From: Selenomonas sp. AE3005
GTDB taxonomy: Bacteria > Bacillota > Negativicutes > Selenomonadales > Selenomonadaceae
Assembly: GCF_905233635.1 (NCBI RefSeq)
Contig: NZ_CAJODG010000052.1
Span: forward strand, 1 to 22,945
Reading direction: 5' to 3'
Length of the DNA stretch: 22,945 nt
Part shown: piece after piece, positions 13,203 through 21,513 of the stretch
Numbering within the stretch: position 1 is the first letter of the stretch
Layout: each line of letters begins with the position of its first letter
Translations under genes and position numbers: made by a program
Notes under the pieces: generated by a model
What the model saw: the letters and a program-made list of their open reading frames with translations, nothing else
Databases searched by the model: none
What the model was told of the DNA's origin: nothing

Positions 13203-14456
13203 ATGAACAAGAAAAAGATAACTGCGGCAACAATGCTTGGTATCGCCATGAGTCTCTCCGGTACGGCGATGGCCGCCCCGGAAGCAGGACAGGATTTGGA
13301 AGCGCGCATTGCAGCCATTGAACAACAGCAGCAGCAGCTCACCAAACAATTAAATGCCCTGAAAAAGGAAAATGCCAAACTCAGGAAAAAGGCCACAGGC
13401 GTGGAGAGCAATAAAGAGGCTATTAGTGACCTGAAAAAAGAGCAGGAACGGGTTAAACTCAGCGGTTTTGTCCGCGCTCAGTGGCAGATGGATAACCGCA
13501 ACGATGGTGAACCGTATCAGGACGAAAATACCAATAACCGTTATATGTTGAACCTCAGGGGGGACTTAAAAATCAATCCCGAGTGGGCAGGTCATTTCGA
13601 GATTGAAAGCAAGCAGCATTACAGACGACATTCCCATGATAATAATATGGTACATGAAGATGGTACAATTAAGCGCGTATGGCTGACCAGCCACTTAAAA
13701 AATGGGCTGGAAATTACCGCCGGCCGCCGCTGGACACCGCTGGGCATGAACTTCACCCTGCTGGGCTGTGATACCAATGGTATTGATGTGACATATCCCA
13801 TAACCCCAAATGGTCTGCGTGCCGGAGCATTCTTATATGCCATGGATGAATATCCGGAAGCGGATTTCAGTATTTACGGGCCAATGATTAAGGGGCCGGT
13901 AGGGCATAACTTTGATATCTTTGTGGCCTATGCCAAGCTGACTAAGGATAGAGATGCGACTGTAACCGTACCGTATTCAAGCTGGGATGGTACTGGTGCA
14001 GCACAAGTTGCCAATGGAAACTGGATAGGCAGTCAGGCATTCATCTTGGGCTTTGGCACCAATGTTGCTAGAAATCTCCGTTTGTCTGCTGACTACGTAA
14101 GAACCAATCACTCTCAGGGCGATACGCCGGGGGATACGGGAGACAATAATCAGTCTGTTGTCGCAAAGCTGGACTACAAGTGGACAAATCCGCAGGTAGT
14201 TGGTTCCTTCGGGGCTTATCTCCGCTACCATTACATCCAGCGCAGCGGTACAATCTGGAATGATGACAACGATGGTGCAATGCTCCGCAACTCGAAGGGC
14301 TGGACTGTTGGCTTCAAGTATATACCGTGGAAGAATATTAGCTGGGGTGTTGACTACAATATCTCCGATGCTCAGATGGAGCCTTTCCCGGGAGATGGTG
14401 AAAATCATCCCTACAAGCGCAAAATGCTCCGTACACAGCTTGAATACTTTTTTTAA
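13203..14456 (+). CDS. Outer-membrane beta-barrel porin with N-terminal coiled coil
   Basis: Likely sugar-uptake channel of the outer membrane. Start ATG 13203 follows AAAGAGGG (13186-13193) and gives a clear signal peptide MNKKKITAATMLGIAMSLSG with cleavage near TAMA-AP. Residues about 30-90 form a Gln/Lys-rich coiled coil (EARIAAIEQQQQQLTKQL onwards). The rest alternates like beta-strands: KLSGFVRAQWQMDNRN, RGDLKINPEWAGHFEIESK, LEITAGRRWTPLGMNF, and the last strand LRTQLEYFF ends in Phe as barrel proteins do. Length 417. It has no SLH domain, unlike the OmpM porins of Negativicutes. Being inside a PTS operon, it probably admits cello-oligosaccharides; this is inference. Confidence 0.8.
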   Translation: MNKKKITAATMLGIAMSLSGTAMAAPEAGQDLEARIAAIEQQQQQLTKQLNALKKENAKLRKKATGVESNKEAISDLKKEQERVKLSGFVRAQWQMDNRNDGEPYQDENTNNRYMLNLRGDLKINPEWAGHFEIESKQHYRRHSHDNNMVHEDGTIKRVWLTSHLKNGLEITAGRRWTPLGMNFTLLGCDTNGIDVTYPITPNGLRAGAFLYAMDEYPEADFSIYGPMIKGPVGHNFDIFVAYAKLTKDRDATVTVPYSSWDGTGAAQVANGNWIGSQAFILGFGTNVARNLRLSADYVRTNHSQGDTPGDTGDNNQSVVAKLDYKWTNPQVVGSFGAYLRYHYIQRSGTIWNDDNDGAMLRNSKGWTVGFKYIPWKNISWGVDYNISDAQMEPFPGDGENHPYKRKMLRTQLEYFF

Positions 14457-14481
14457 CTAAAACATAGGAGGATTTATTCTA

Positions 14482-14799
14482 ATGCAAGGTTTGGAACTTA
14501 CAGCTTTTGAGATTATCTCTTCGGTAGGGACGGCTCGCAGCTGTTATATTGAGGCTATTCAGGAGGCTAAGAAAGGCCATTATGCAGAAGCACAGGAGCG
14601 CATTAAGGAAGGCGACGAAAGTTTTGCTGCCGGTCATGATGCCCATGCCGGGCTTTTGCAAAGGGAAGCCAATGGGGAAACCACGGTTTCCTTGCTTATC
14701 CTGCACGCAGAGGATCAGCTGATGAGCGCGGAGGCTTTCAAGATTATCGCGCAGGAGTTTATTGATGTTTATCAGCGTTTGGATGCGTTGAATAAATGA
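14482..14799 (+). CDS. PTS lactose/cellobiose-family IIA component
   Basis: Trimeric cytoplasmic phosphocarrier of 105 residues that receives phosphate from HPr and gives it to IIB. The phospho-histidine is His75 in LLILHAEDQLMSAEAF, the family signature, and GHDAHAGLLQREA precedes it. The helical three-bundle length is standard. AGGAGG at 14466-14471 precedes the ATG. It lies 25 bases after the porin and 16 before the GH1 gene. EI and HPr are not in the window and must be encoded elsewhere. Confidence 0.95.
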   Translation: MQGLELTAFEIISSVGTARSCYIEAIQEAKKGHYAEAQERIKEGDESFAAGHDAHAGLLQREANGETTVSLLILHAEDQLMSAEAFKIIAQEFIDVYQRLDALNK

Positions 14800-14815
14800 A
14801 AGTGAGAGAAGTATT

Positions 14816-16243
14816 ATGGCATTACCAAAAGGTTTTTTGTGGGGCGGAGCCTTTGCCGCCCATCAGATGGAAGGTGGCTGGCAGGAAGGCGGCAAGGGGG
14901 TAAGTGTCGCGGACGTAATGACCGTGGGCGGCCCGGGCAAACCCCGTGAGATTACGGACGGTGTCCAGCCGGGGTATATATATCCCAATCACGAGGCCAC
15001 GGATTTTTACCATCGTTACAAGGAAGATATTGCGCTGCTCGCGAAGCTCGGTTTTCGCTGTTTCCGCACCAGCATTGCCTGGACGCGAATTTTCCCCAAG
15101 GGTGATGAATTAGAGCCCAATGAGGAAGGCCTGCAGTTCTATGATGACCTCTTTGACGAACTTCTGAAATACGGCATTGAGCCGGTGGTGACACTGTCCC
15201 ACTTTGAAATGCCCTATCATCTGGTCAAGGAGTATGGCGGCTGGCGCAATCGCAAACTGGTGGATATGTTTGTCCGCTTTGCTGTCGTCTGCTTTAAGCG
15301 CTACAAGGACAAGGTCAAGTACTGGATGACCTTCAACGAAATCAACAATCAGCGTGATGTGGATGCGGCCTTTGCTCCCTTCACCAACTCCGGCGTCATT
15401 TACAAGGAGGGTGAAGACCGCTATGCTGTGATGTATCAGGTGGCTCACCATGAATTTGTAGCTGCTGCCCTGGCTACCATTGAGGGGCATAAGATTAACC
15501 CGGATTTCCAGATTGGCTGTATGATGGCTATGTCGCCGGTCTATCCGGCTACCTGCCAGCCCTTGGATCAGATGGCTGCCCTAAAGGAAATGGACAGAAC
15601 ATTCTATTTCAGCGATGTGCAGTGCCGTGGACATTACCCGGCCTATATCCTGAAAGAATGGGAAAACAAGGGATATGATATAAAAATTGAAGCAGGCGAC
15701 CTTGAAGCGCTGGAAAAGGGCAAGGCTGACTATCTGGCACTTTCCTACTATATGAGCTTTGCCAGCGCCTATGATGACGCCGAAGATGCACCACATTTTG
15801 GCAAGGAAGTTCCCAATAAATATATCAAGGCCTCCGACTGGGGCTGGCAGATTGACCCGGTAGGGCTGCGTTATATGCTCAATGTTCTTTCCGAGCGTTA
15901 TGAACTGCCCATGATGATTGTGGAAAACGGCATTGGGCTTCATGAAGAACCGGCAGAGGACGGTATGGTGCATGATGATGAACGGATTCAGTATTTCCAT
16001 AATCATATAGCTGAGATGAAGAAAGCTGTTGATGAAGACGGCGTGGCACTGATGGGCTATTGCCCGTGGGGGCCGATAGATATTGTTTCTGCCAGCACCG
16101 GGGAAATGGAAAAGCGCTACGGTTTTGTCTATGTGGACAAGAACAACAAAGGCGAAGGGACTTTGGAGCGTATTCCCAAAAAATCCTACTACTGGTATAA
16201 GAAAGTTATTGCCAGCAATGGCGAAGATTTGCGTATGGACTGA
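14816..16243 (+). CDS. GH1 6-phospho-beta-glucosidase
   Basis: Cytoplasmic enzyme that splits cellobiose 6'-phosphate, the PTS product, into glucose and glucose 6-phosphate. The 475 residues begin with the GH1 signature FLWGGAFAAHQMEGG. Acid/base Glu175 is in MTFNEIN and nucleophile Glu370 in MIVENGIG. A phosphate-binding segment SASTGEMEKRYGFVYVD (from 425) carries the Ser, Lys433 and Tyr435 typical of the 6-phospho enzymes rather than plain beta-glucosidases. No signal peptide. It is 13 bases ahead of the exported GH16 gene. Confidence 0.95.
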   Translation: MALPKGFLWGGAFAAHQMEGGWQEGGKGVSVADVMTVGGPGKPREITDGVQPGYIYPNHEATDFYHRYKEDIALLAKLGFRCFRTSIAWTRIFPKGDELEPNEEGLQFYDDLFDELLKYGIEPVVTLSHFEMPYHLVKEYGGWRNRKLVDMFVRFAVVCFKRYKDKVKYWMTFNEINNQRDVDAAFAPFTNSGVIYKEGEDRYAVMYQVAHHEFVAAALATIEGHKINPDFQIGCMMAMSPVYPATCQPLDQMAALKEMDRTFYFSDVQCRGHYPAYILKEWENKGYDIKIEAGDLEALEKGKADYLALSYYMSFASAYDDAEDAPHFGKEVPNKYIKASDWGWQIDPVGLRYMLNVLSERYELPMMIVENGIGLHEEPAEDGMVHDDERIQYFHNHIAEMKKAVDEDGVALMGYCPWGPIDIVSASTGEMEKRYGFVYVDKNNKGEGTLERIPKKSYYWYKKVIASNGEDLRMD

Positions 16244-16256
16244 GGAGGAAAATATA

Positions 16257-17042
16257 ATGGATATTCGCAAAAAAGCAATTACGGCTGCTGTTTTGATGGC
16301 ACTGGCGGCTCCGGCTGCTATGCCGGTTGACTTTTTCCCTGCTGTAGCGCAGGCAGCGCCTGCCACGCAGGTACAGGCCAGTGATGCCTTTGAGGTAGAT
16401 CTGACCAAAGGGGCAAATAACCTCTTTGAACCCTCCAACGGCTGGACTAACGGTATGCCGTTTAACTGCTTCTGGCACAAGGAAAATGTGCCCTTTGAGA
16501 ACGGCGTGCTGAAGCTGATTATTGACGAATCTCCCAATCCGGCAGCTGACAAAGTGCCGTATTCCGGCGGTGAGTACCGCAGCAAGGCCACCTATGGCTA
16601 TGGCCGTTATGAGGTCGTGATGAAGGCCATCAAAAATGACGGCGTTGTATCCTCCTTCTTCACCTATACCGGCCCGTCTGAGGGCGACCCGTGGGATGAA
16701 ATTGACTTTGAAGTTCTGGGCAAGGATACCACGAAAGTCCAGCTCAACTACTTCCGCAACGGCAAGGGCGGCCATGAAAAGATGATAGATTTGGGCTTTG
16801 ACGCTTCCGAGGATTTCCATACCTATGCTTTTGAATGGCGCAAGAATTCCATTATCTGGTTCGTGGACGGCAAGGAAGTTTTCCGCCGCGAAAATGAAGA
16901 TTTCCCCGTGACCAAGCAGAAAATTATGATGAATGCCTGGCCGGGCAAAGGTGTGGATGAATGGCTGGCGCCGTTTGATGACCTCGACCTGCCGCTGACT
17001 GCTGAATACAAATCCATCAAATACACGCCGTTTGCAGAATAA
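16257..17042 (+). CDS. Exported GH16 beta-glucanase (licheninase type)
   Basis: Endo-acting enzyme on mixed-linkage beta-1,3-1,4-glucan. Start ATG 16257 is chosen because TGAGGAGGAAAA precedes it and a signal peptide follows (MDIRKKAITAAVLMALAAPA, cleavage near AQA-AP). The catalytic motif DEIDFEVLG gives nucleophile Glu148, Asp150 and acid/base Glu152, exactly the ExDxE pattern of bacterial lichenases. GEYRSKATYGYGRYEV and SFFTYTG are also family segments. Mature length about 227. No carbohydrate-binding module, SLH or dockerin is seen, so the enzyme is probably soluble in the periplasm or secreted. 1,3-1,4-specificity is inferred from motif resemblance. Confidence 0.93.
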   Translation: MDIRKKAITAAVLMALAAPAAMPVDFFPAVAQAAPATQVQASDAFEVDLTKGANNLFEPSNGWTNGMPFNCFWHKENVPFENGVLKLIIDESPNPAADKVPYSGGEYRSKATYGYGRYEVVMKAIKNDGVVSSFFTYTGPSEGDPWDEIDFEVLGKDTTKVQLNYFRNGKGGHEKMIDLGFDASEDFHTYAFEWRKNSIIWFVDGKEVFRRENEDFPVTKQKIMMNAWPGKGVDEWLAPFDDLDLPLTAEYKSIKYTPFAE

Positions 17043-17056
17043 GAGGGGGCAATGTC

Positions 17057-18856
17057 ATGCAGAATACGCGAAGATTGCGCCGCCTGGTACTGGCAGGGCT
17101 GATGGCATTGGGAACCTACGGGCTTTCCGCCACTGCCTTTGCCGCCGATGCCGGACTGCACGTTGACCAGGTAGGGTATCTTACAAATCACACTAAGGTG
17201 GCGATGGTATCTGCTGCCTCCGGTGACAGCTTCAAGCTGGTGGATGTAAAGACGGGCAAGATCGTCTACGAGGGCAAACTGACTGCGGCAAAATACGATG
17301 CCAATTCGGCAGAGAATATCCGCCGTGCCGATTTTACGAATTTCAATACCCCCGGGGAATATAAACTCGTAGTCGGAGACAAGGAATCCTATGATTTTGC
17401 CATCGGGGATAATGTGTATAATGTGCCGCTGGTGCAGAACCTGCGCTCCTATACACTCTCCCGCAGCGGCAACCCCTTCAAGGATGAAGTGACGGGGCTG
17501 GAAGTGAAGCAGGGCCATGCGCAGGACAAACAGGCAAAACTCTATTTTGGCGATAAGCTGAACAAAAAGGGCGATACCCTTGATGTGAGCGGCGGCTGGT
17601 ACGATGCCGGCGACTATGGCAAGTACACCACCACGGCAGGACTTGCCAGCGCCGAAATTCTGCTGGCCTATGAAGCTAATCCCACGCATTTCACTAAGGG
17701 ACAGCTCCATTTCCCAAAAGGAGTAAAGAGCGATGGCAAACTGCCCGATGTGCTGGCAGAGGTCAAGCATGAGCTGAAATGGATGCAGAAGATGCAGCGC
17801 AGCGACGGCAGTACCTTCCACAAGGTAGCAGGTGCCCAGTGGCCCGGCTTTGACAAGAGTCCCGATACCGATACACAGGAGCGTTTTGTCTACGGTACAG
17901 CCACCTACAGCACCGCCATCTATGGTGCCAGCATGGCGATTGCCGCCCGGGTATTTTACCCTTATGACAAGGAATATGCGGAAGAACTGCTGAAAAGTGC
18001 CAAAGCCGCCTGGAACTATCTGGAAAAGACCAATCAGCCTGTCTATCGCTGGGATGAAGGGCAGGAGAATGGCTCCGGCCCCTACGACAAAAAGACAGAC
18101 GAAGAAGAGCGATTATGGCTGGCGGCAGAGCTTTTCAGGACAACCGGCGATAAGGCCTATGAAAAGTACCTGCAGAACAAACAGGCTGTGTTCACGAAAA
18201 AGCCGGGCTTCTTTACCTGGGACAATACCCTGTCACTGGCGCAGTTCGCCTATCTGACCAATGACAAGGCTGATAAGTCTTTGCAGGGCAGAGTAAAAAA
18301 AGCATTTTTGGCCTATGCTGATGATATTGTGAAGAAGATTGAAAAAGATGGTTTCGCTTCTTCCCTGTCAGCCAGCGAGTATACCTGGGCCTCGACCAAG
18401 AATGCCGTAAGTCAGGGCGACCATCTGCTCATGGCTAATCAGATTGCCCCGAACAAGAAATATGTGGAAGGGGCGCTGGATCAGCTGCATTACCTCTTTG
18501 GACGCAATGTGCTGAACCGCAGCTTTATGACCGGCGTGGGTGATAATCCGCCGGAACATCCGCACAACCGTATCCATGAAAGTACAGGTGCTTATGTGCC
18601 CGGGCTCGTGGTGGGCGGCCCGAACGCCGTATCCGGCGGCGACCCCGACCAGACCAAATATCTGGAAAGCGGCAATATCCCTCCGGCCAAGGCTTATCTA
18701 GATGTGCTGACCTCATGGTCAACCAATGAGTATGCCATCGACTACAACTCAGCAGCTGCCTATGCGCTGGCTTTCTTTGCCAAAGCCGACAGCAGCATTA
18801 AACCTGCTGATTTGAAACTTAACCGTGTGTTTCCTCCATTGAATAAGAATAAATAA
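17057..18856 (+). CDS. Exported GH9 endoglucanase with N-terminal CelD_N Ig-like domain
   Basis: Cellulase or cellodextrinase of 599 residues. Signal peptide about 1-30 (LVLAGLMALGTYGLSATAFA). An Ig-like CelD_N domain (about 33-117) begins LHVDQVGYLTNHTKVA, followed by the alpha/alpha-barrel catalytic domain. Catalytic residues seen: base Asp186 with Asp183 in GGWYDAGDYGKY, His502 and Arg504 in PHNRIH, and acid Glu557 in STNEYAIDYNSA. No CBM, dockerin or SLH domain. GAGGGGG at 17043-17049 is the ribosome site. Last gene of the operon, ended by a terminator. Together with GH16 it would give cellobiose and short oligosaccharides for the PTS. Confidence 0.95.
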   Translation: MQNTRRLRRLVLAGLMALGTYGLSATAFAADAGLHVDQVGYLTNHTKVAMVSAASGDSFKLVDVKTGKIVYEGKLTAAKYDANSAENIRRADFTNFNTPGEYKLVVGDKESYDFAIGDNVYNVPLVQNLRSYTLSRSGNPFKDEVTGLEVKQGHAQDKQAKLYFGDKLNKKGDTLDVSGGWYDAGDYGKYTTTAGLASAEILLAYEANPTHFTKGQLHFPKGVKSDGKLPDVLAEVKHELKWMQKMQRSDGSTFHKVAGAQWPGFDKSPDTDTQERFVYGTATYSTAIYGASMAIAARVFYPYDKEYAEELLKSAKAAWNYLEKTNQPVYRWDEGQENGSGPYDKKTDEEERLWLAAELFRTTGDKAYEKYLQNKQAVFTKKPGFFTWDNTLSLAQFAYLTNDKADKSLQGRVKKAFLAYADDIVKKIEKDGFASSLSASEYTWASTKNAVSQGDHLLMANQIAPNKKYVEGALDQLHYLFGRNVLNRSFMTGVGDNPPEHPHNRIHESTGAYVPGLVVGGPNAVSGGDPDQTKYLESGNIPPAKAYLDVLTSWSTNEYAIDYNSAAAYALAFFAKADSSIKPADLKLNRVFPPLNKNK

Positions 18857-18865
18857 AACATCCTG

Positions 18866-18900
18866 AAAAGGACTGCGGTGTTTAAGCTGCAGTCCTTTTT
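18866..18900 (+). terminator. Rho-independent terminator of the glucan operon
   Basis: Perfect 11-bp stem AAAAGGACTGC / GCAGTCCTTTT followed by T, beginning nine bases after the GH9 stop. Confidence 0.9.
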
Positions 18901-18956
18901 AGAATGTTGAAACATCATTACAAAATAGGCGTAAAAAATCAAAATACAAAGTAACA

Positions 18957-18986
18957 TTGCTTCTAAATGCTTGATAACAATATAAA
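18957..18986 (+). promoter_or_regulatory. Possible promoter of the autotransporter gene
   Basis: TTGCTT (18957-18962), 18-base spacer, TATAAA (18981-18986) in a very AT-rich gap (18901-19040). Other -10-like sequences (GATAAT near 19002) are present, so the exact promoter is uncertain. Confidence 0.35.
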
Positions 18987-19074
18987 AGTATAGAAAACAA
19001 TGATAATATAAGCGTGCGGAAGTGAATTGCTTGCTTTTGAGGTAACTGTAGAGCAGAAGGAGATGTATGGTGTT

Positions 19075-21024
19075 ATGGCATGGAAAATAAGCAGGAACAA
19101 GCAGAAAAAATGGCTGCATCTGGCTGTGGGGGCGGCATTACTGGCTGGAGTAAGCGGCGTACTGCCGGGGATGGCAAGTGCGGCAGAGGTTACGGTTCAA
19201 GGTGGAGAAAATGAATTTTATAGCAGTGTCGGTGAAAAGTTTATGATTCCGCATGATGGGTGGCCGAATGGGGGATGGCCGGAAAAATGGTATTCTGTAT
19301 TTGACGATGACGCATCCAAAAATAACACTATAACTTTTTCGAACTTTACTGCTCCTGACTATGGTGTGCGTGTGGCCGGCGGTTATGGCGCAGGGGTGAC
19401 GGTCAGCGGCAATACAATCACTGTTGAGAACAGCGTGATAAGCGGGCAATTGGCTGGTGGCTACAATTCGGCTGCAGGCGAGGTAAGTGGTAATGTGGTG
19501 ACAATCGGTGCAGGCACGACTACCAATGGCAGTTTAGATGTTTTTGGCGGCTATTCCAACACGGAGAATAATACAACTGATGTAAAAAACAACACGGTCA
19601 ATATTCTGACTGCCATAACGTTGCAGAATTTGAAAGGCGGCGAAAATAAGAGTTACTGGGCAGGCATGAATGGCAATACCTTAAATATTGCTGCTGCAGG
19701 TGTGCAGGCAACCTATTTTGGCGCCTTTGAAAATATCAATTTTCTGATTCCGCAGAACATAGGCACAAATGATGTTATGCTGACAATTAACGGCGATGCT
19801 ACGAATTTAGGTGGTGTGAATATCGGTGTTGGTATGCAGCAAGGTGCCAGTATGACGGTAGGCGATAGCGTCAATTTAATGAAAAACAACTCTGGAATTA
19901 ACAATGCCCCCACAACGGCGACACCTGTCCTTACGACCAAAGCCCCTGTCAGCCTGATAACGGATAAACAGTATAATTTTTCACTGAGCACGATTGATGA
20001 TGACAAGATGCTGGTGGCAAAGCTGGACAGTATCACCGAAGCACCTGCTCAGGGAGAAAGCGGCGGAGAGAACGAGGGAGATAATGGAGCTTTATCGGCA
20101 GAGATGGTTGCCTCCTCTCAGCGGCTGAAATCGCTGGTTGAGACGCAGGCGGCTGTAGCAACGGTATTGAACAGTGGCTCTGATATGCTGGCTGATGCCG
20201 GCTTTGAGCAGGCCGGGGCAGCGGCGGTAGCGGCAGATTCTGCCGGGAAATTTGCACCGTTTGCCGCTATGGGCGGTTCCAGCCTGCGCGCGGAAAGCGG
20301 CTCCCATGTGGACACCAAAGGCTTCGGTCTCAACGTGGGTTTTGCCAAGGAAGTCCGCCGTGGAAAGAGCACGTATCTCTTTGGGCCGGTAGTGGAGTAC
20401 GGCCGGGGAAGTTACGACAGCTATCAGGATAACGGTATCAAGGCCGATGGCAGCAGCAGCTATTGGGGTGTGGGACTGCTTGGCCGGCAGACAAATGACG
20501 ACGGCGTATACTATGAAGGCAGTCTGCGGCTGGGCAAGGTTAAGGCTGATTATAGCGGCAATCTTGTAGACAGGACAGCCGAATATGACAGCAGCAGCAA
20601 ATACTGGGCCGGTCATCTGGGCTTGGGACGTGTTTACAAACTCAAGGGCAGCAACAGTCTGGATGGCTATGTGAAATGTTTTTTCAGCCATCAGGATGGT
20701 GATACGGTCACGGTCAATCTTAACAATGGCACTACGGATGAAATTTCTTTTTCCAGTACGGACAGCCAGCGTTTCCGTATCGGTGCGCGTCTGAGCCATC
20801 AGGTAAATCCCGAAAGCTCGGTTTACGGTGGTCTTGCCTATCAGTATGAGACTCAGGGTGAATCCCGGGCCACCTATCACGGTTTCGACACAGCTGCACC
20901 AAGTGTCAAGGGGGGGCAGTGTTATGATGGAGCTGGGCTGGAAGACAAAGCCGGGCAACAGTCCCGTGTCTCTGGACCTGGGTCTTACCGGCTGGGCTGG
21001 CAAGCAAAGGGGTATCAGCGGTAA
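19075..21024 (+). CDS. Autotransporter, reading frame broken near the C-terminus
   Basis: Type V secreted surface protein. Start ATG 19075 is preferred: AAGGAG lies at 19057-19062, and the in-frame ATG at 19063 is too close to it. Signal peptide about 1-37 (LHLAVGAALLAGVSGVLPGM). The passenger (about 38-330) is Asn/Gly/Thr-rich with four repeats that contain GGY and then GN-T-hydrophobic-x-Ile, as in beta-solenoids. A helix (SAEMVASSQRLKSLVETQAA) leads into a beta-barrel with FGLNVGFAKE, YLFGPVVEYGRGSY and YWGVGLLGRQ. After VKGG the frame changes and the product ends in a non-barrel tail. One fewer G in the run at 20910-20916 restores a proper end, at 21049. The passenger function is unknown. 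Confidence 0.85.
   Translation: MAWKISRNKQKKWLHLAVGAALLAGVSGVLPGMASAAEVTVQGGENEFYSSVGEKFMIPHDGWPNGGWPEKWYSVFDDDASKNNTITFSNFTAPDYGVRVAGGYGAGVTVSGNTITVENSVISGQLAGGYNSAAGEVSGNVVTIGAGTTTNGSLDVFGGYSNTENNTTDVKNNTVNILTAITLQNLKGGENKSYWAGMNGNTLNIAAAGVQATYFGAFENINFLIPQNIGTNDVMLTINGDATNLGGVNIGVGMQQGASMTVGDSVNLMKNNSGINNAPTTATPVLTTKAPVSLITDKQYNFSLSTIDDDKMLVAKLDSITEAPAQGESGGENEGDNGALSAEMVASSQRLKSLVETQAAVATVLNSGSDMLADAGFEQAGAAAVAADSAGKFAPFAAMGGSSLRAESGSHVDTKGFGLNVGFAKEVRRGKSTYLFGPVVEYGRGSYDSYQDNGIKADGSSSYWGVGLLGRQTNDDGVYYEGSLRLGKVKADYSGNLVDRTAEYDSSSKYWAGHLGLGRVYKLKGSNSLDGYVKCFFSHQDGDTVTVNLNNGTTDEISFSSTDSQRFRIGARLSHQVNPESSVYGGLAYQYETQGESRATYHGFDTAAPSVKGGQCYDGAGLEDKAGQQSRVSGPGSYRLGWQAKGYQR
20910..20916 (+). 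repeat. Seven-G run where the autotransporter frame is lost
   Basis: GGGGGGG inside the barrel-coding part. With six G the codons after VKGG read SVMMELGWKTKPGN and continue to the last barrel strand; with seven they read QCYDGAG and lose the barrel. This fits slipped-strand phase variation or a sequencing or assembly error. Confidence 0.9.
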
Positions 21025-21049
21025 AATGGGCTTTAATTGGACATTCTGA
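20917..21049 (+). other. Displaced C-terminal strands of the autotransporter barrel
   Basis: In the other reading frame this segment encodes SVMMELGWKTKP, SLDLGLTGWAG and ends SGKMGFNWTF with a terminal Phe, the signature recognised by the outer-membrane assembly machinery. It has no start of its own and belongs to the gene beginning at 19075. Confidence 0.88.
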
Positions 21050-21070
21050 TATTTATGAACCGATATTATG

Positions 21071-21097
21071 AAAAGAGGCCTTAACGGTCTCTTTTTT
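21071..21097 (+). terminator. Rho-independent terminator of the autotransporter gene
   Basis: AAAAGAGGCC / GGTCTCTTTT, 10 pairs with one G-T, five-base loop, then TT. It lies 21 bases after the restored autotransporter stop at 21049, which agrees with 21049 being the true end. Confidence 0.85.
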
Positions 21098-21098
21098 C

Positions 21099-21127
21099 TT
21101 GACGTTGTCCGTCTATTTTGGTAGTCT
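21099..21127 (+). promoter_or_regulatory. Possible promoter of ybaB-recR-bofA
   Basis: TTGACG (21099-21104), 17-base spacer, TAGTCT (21122-21127). The -10 is poor. Position directly after a terminator and 42 bases before ybaB supports it. Confidence 0.4.
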
Positions 21128-21168
21128 AAGAGAAGTTGAAAATTACCTTAACGAGAGGAGCAATATAA

Positions 21169-21504
21169 ATGTTTGGTGGAATGGGCAACATGGGCAATAT
21201 GGCCGGCATGATGAAGAAAGTCCAGAAGATGCAGAATGATATGAAGAAAATGCAGGACGAGCTGAAACGCAAGACCGTAGATGTTACGTCTGGCGGCGGT
21301 GCAGTAAAAATCACCATGAATGGTGAAAAGCAGGTCGTTAATCTTGTCATCGACCCGGCAGCTGTGGACCCGGAAGATGTAGAAATGCTGCAGGATCTCA
21401 TTTCGGCAGCTTTCAATGAAGCTACGAAAAAGGTAGACGACATGATGGCCTCGGAAATGGGCAAACTCACCAGCGGTCTTGGCCTGCCGCCGGGATTGTT
21501 CTAA
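21169..21504 (+). CDS. ybaB: YbaB/EbfC-family nucleoid-associated protein
   Basis: Small dimeric DNA-binding protein of 111 residues. Met/Gly-rich start (MFGGMGNMGNMAGMMKKVQK), then a helix of KMQNDMKKMQDELKRK type, the strand region GGGAVKITMNGEKQVVNLVIDP, and the closing EMGKLTSGLGLPPGLF, all typical of the family. GAGAGGAGCAA precedes the ATG. It is followed after nine bases by recR, the usual pairing in bacteria, whose recombination role it may support. In Bacillus it directly follows dnaX; here about 13 kb separates them. Confidence 0.95.
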   Translation: MFGGMGNMGNMAGMMKKVQKMQNDMKKMQDELKRKTVDVTSGGGAVKITMNGEKQVVNLVIDPAAVDPEDVEMLQDLISAAFNEATKKVDDMMASEMGKLTSGLGLPPGLF

Positions 21505-21513
21505 GGAGCTATT

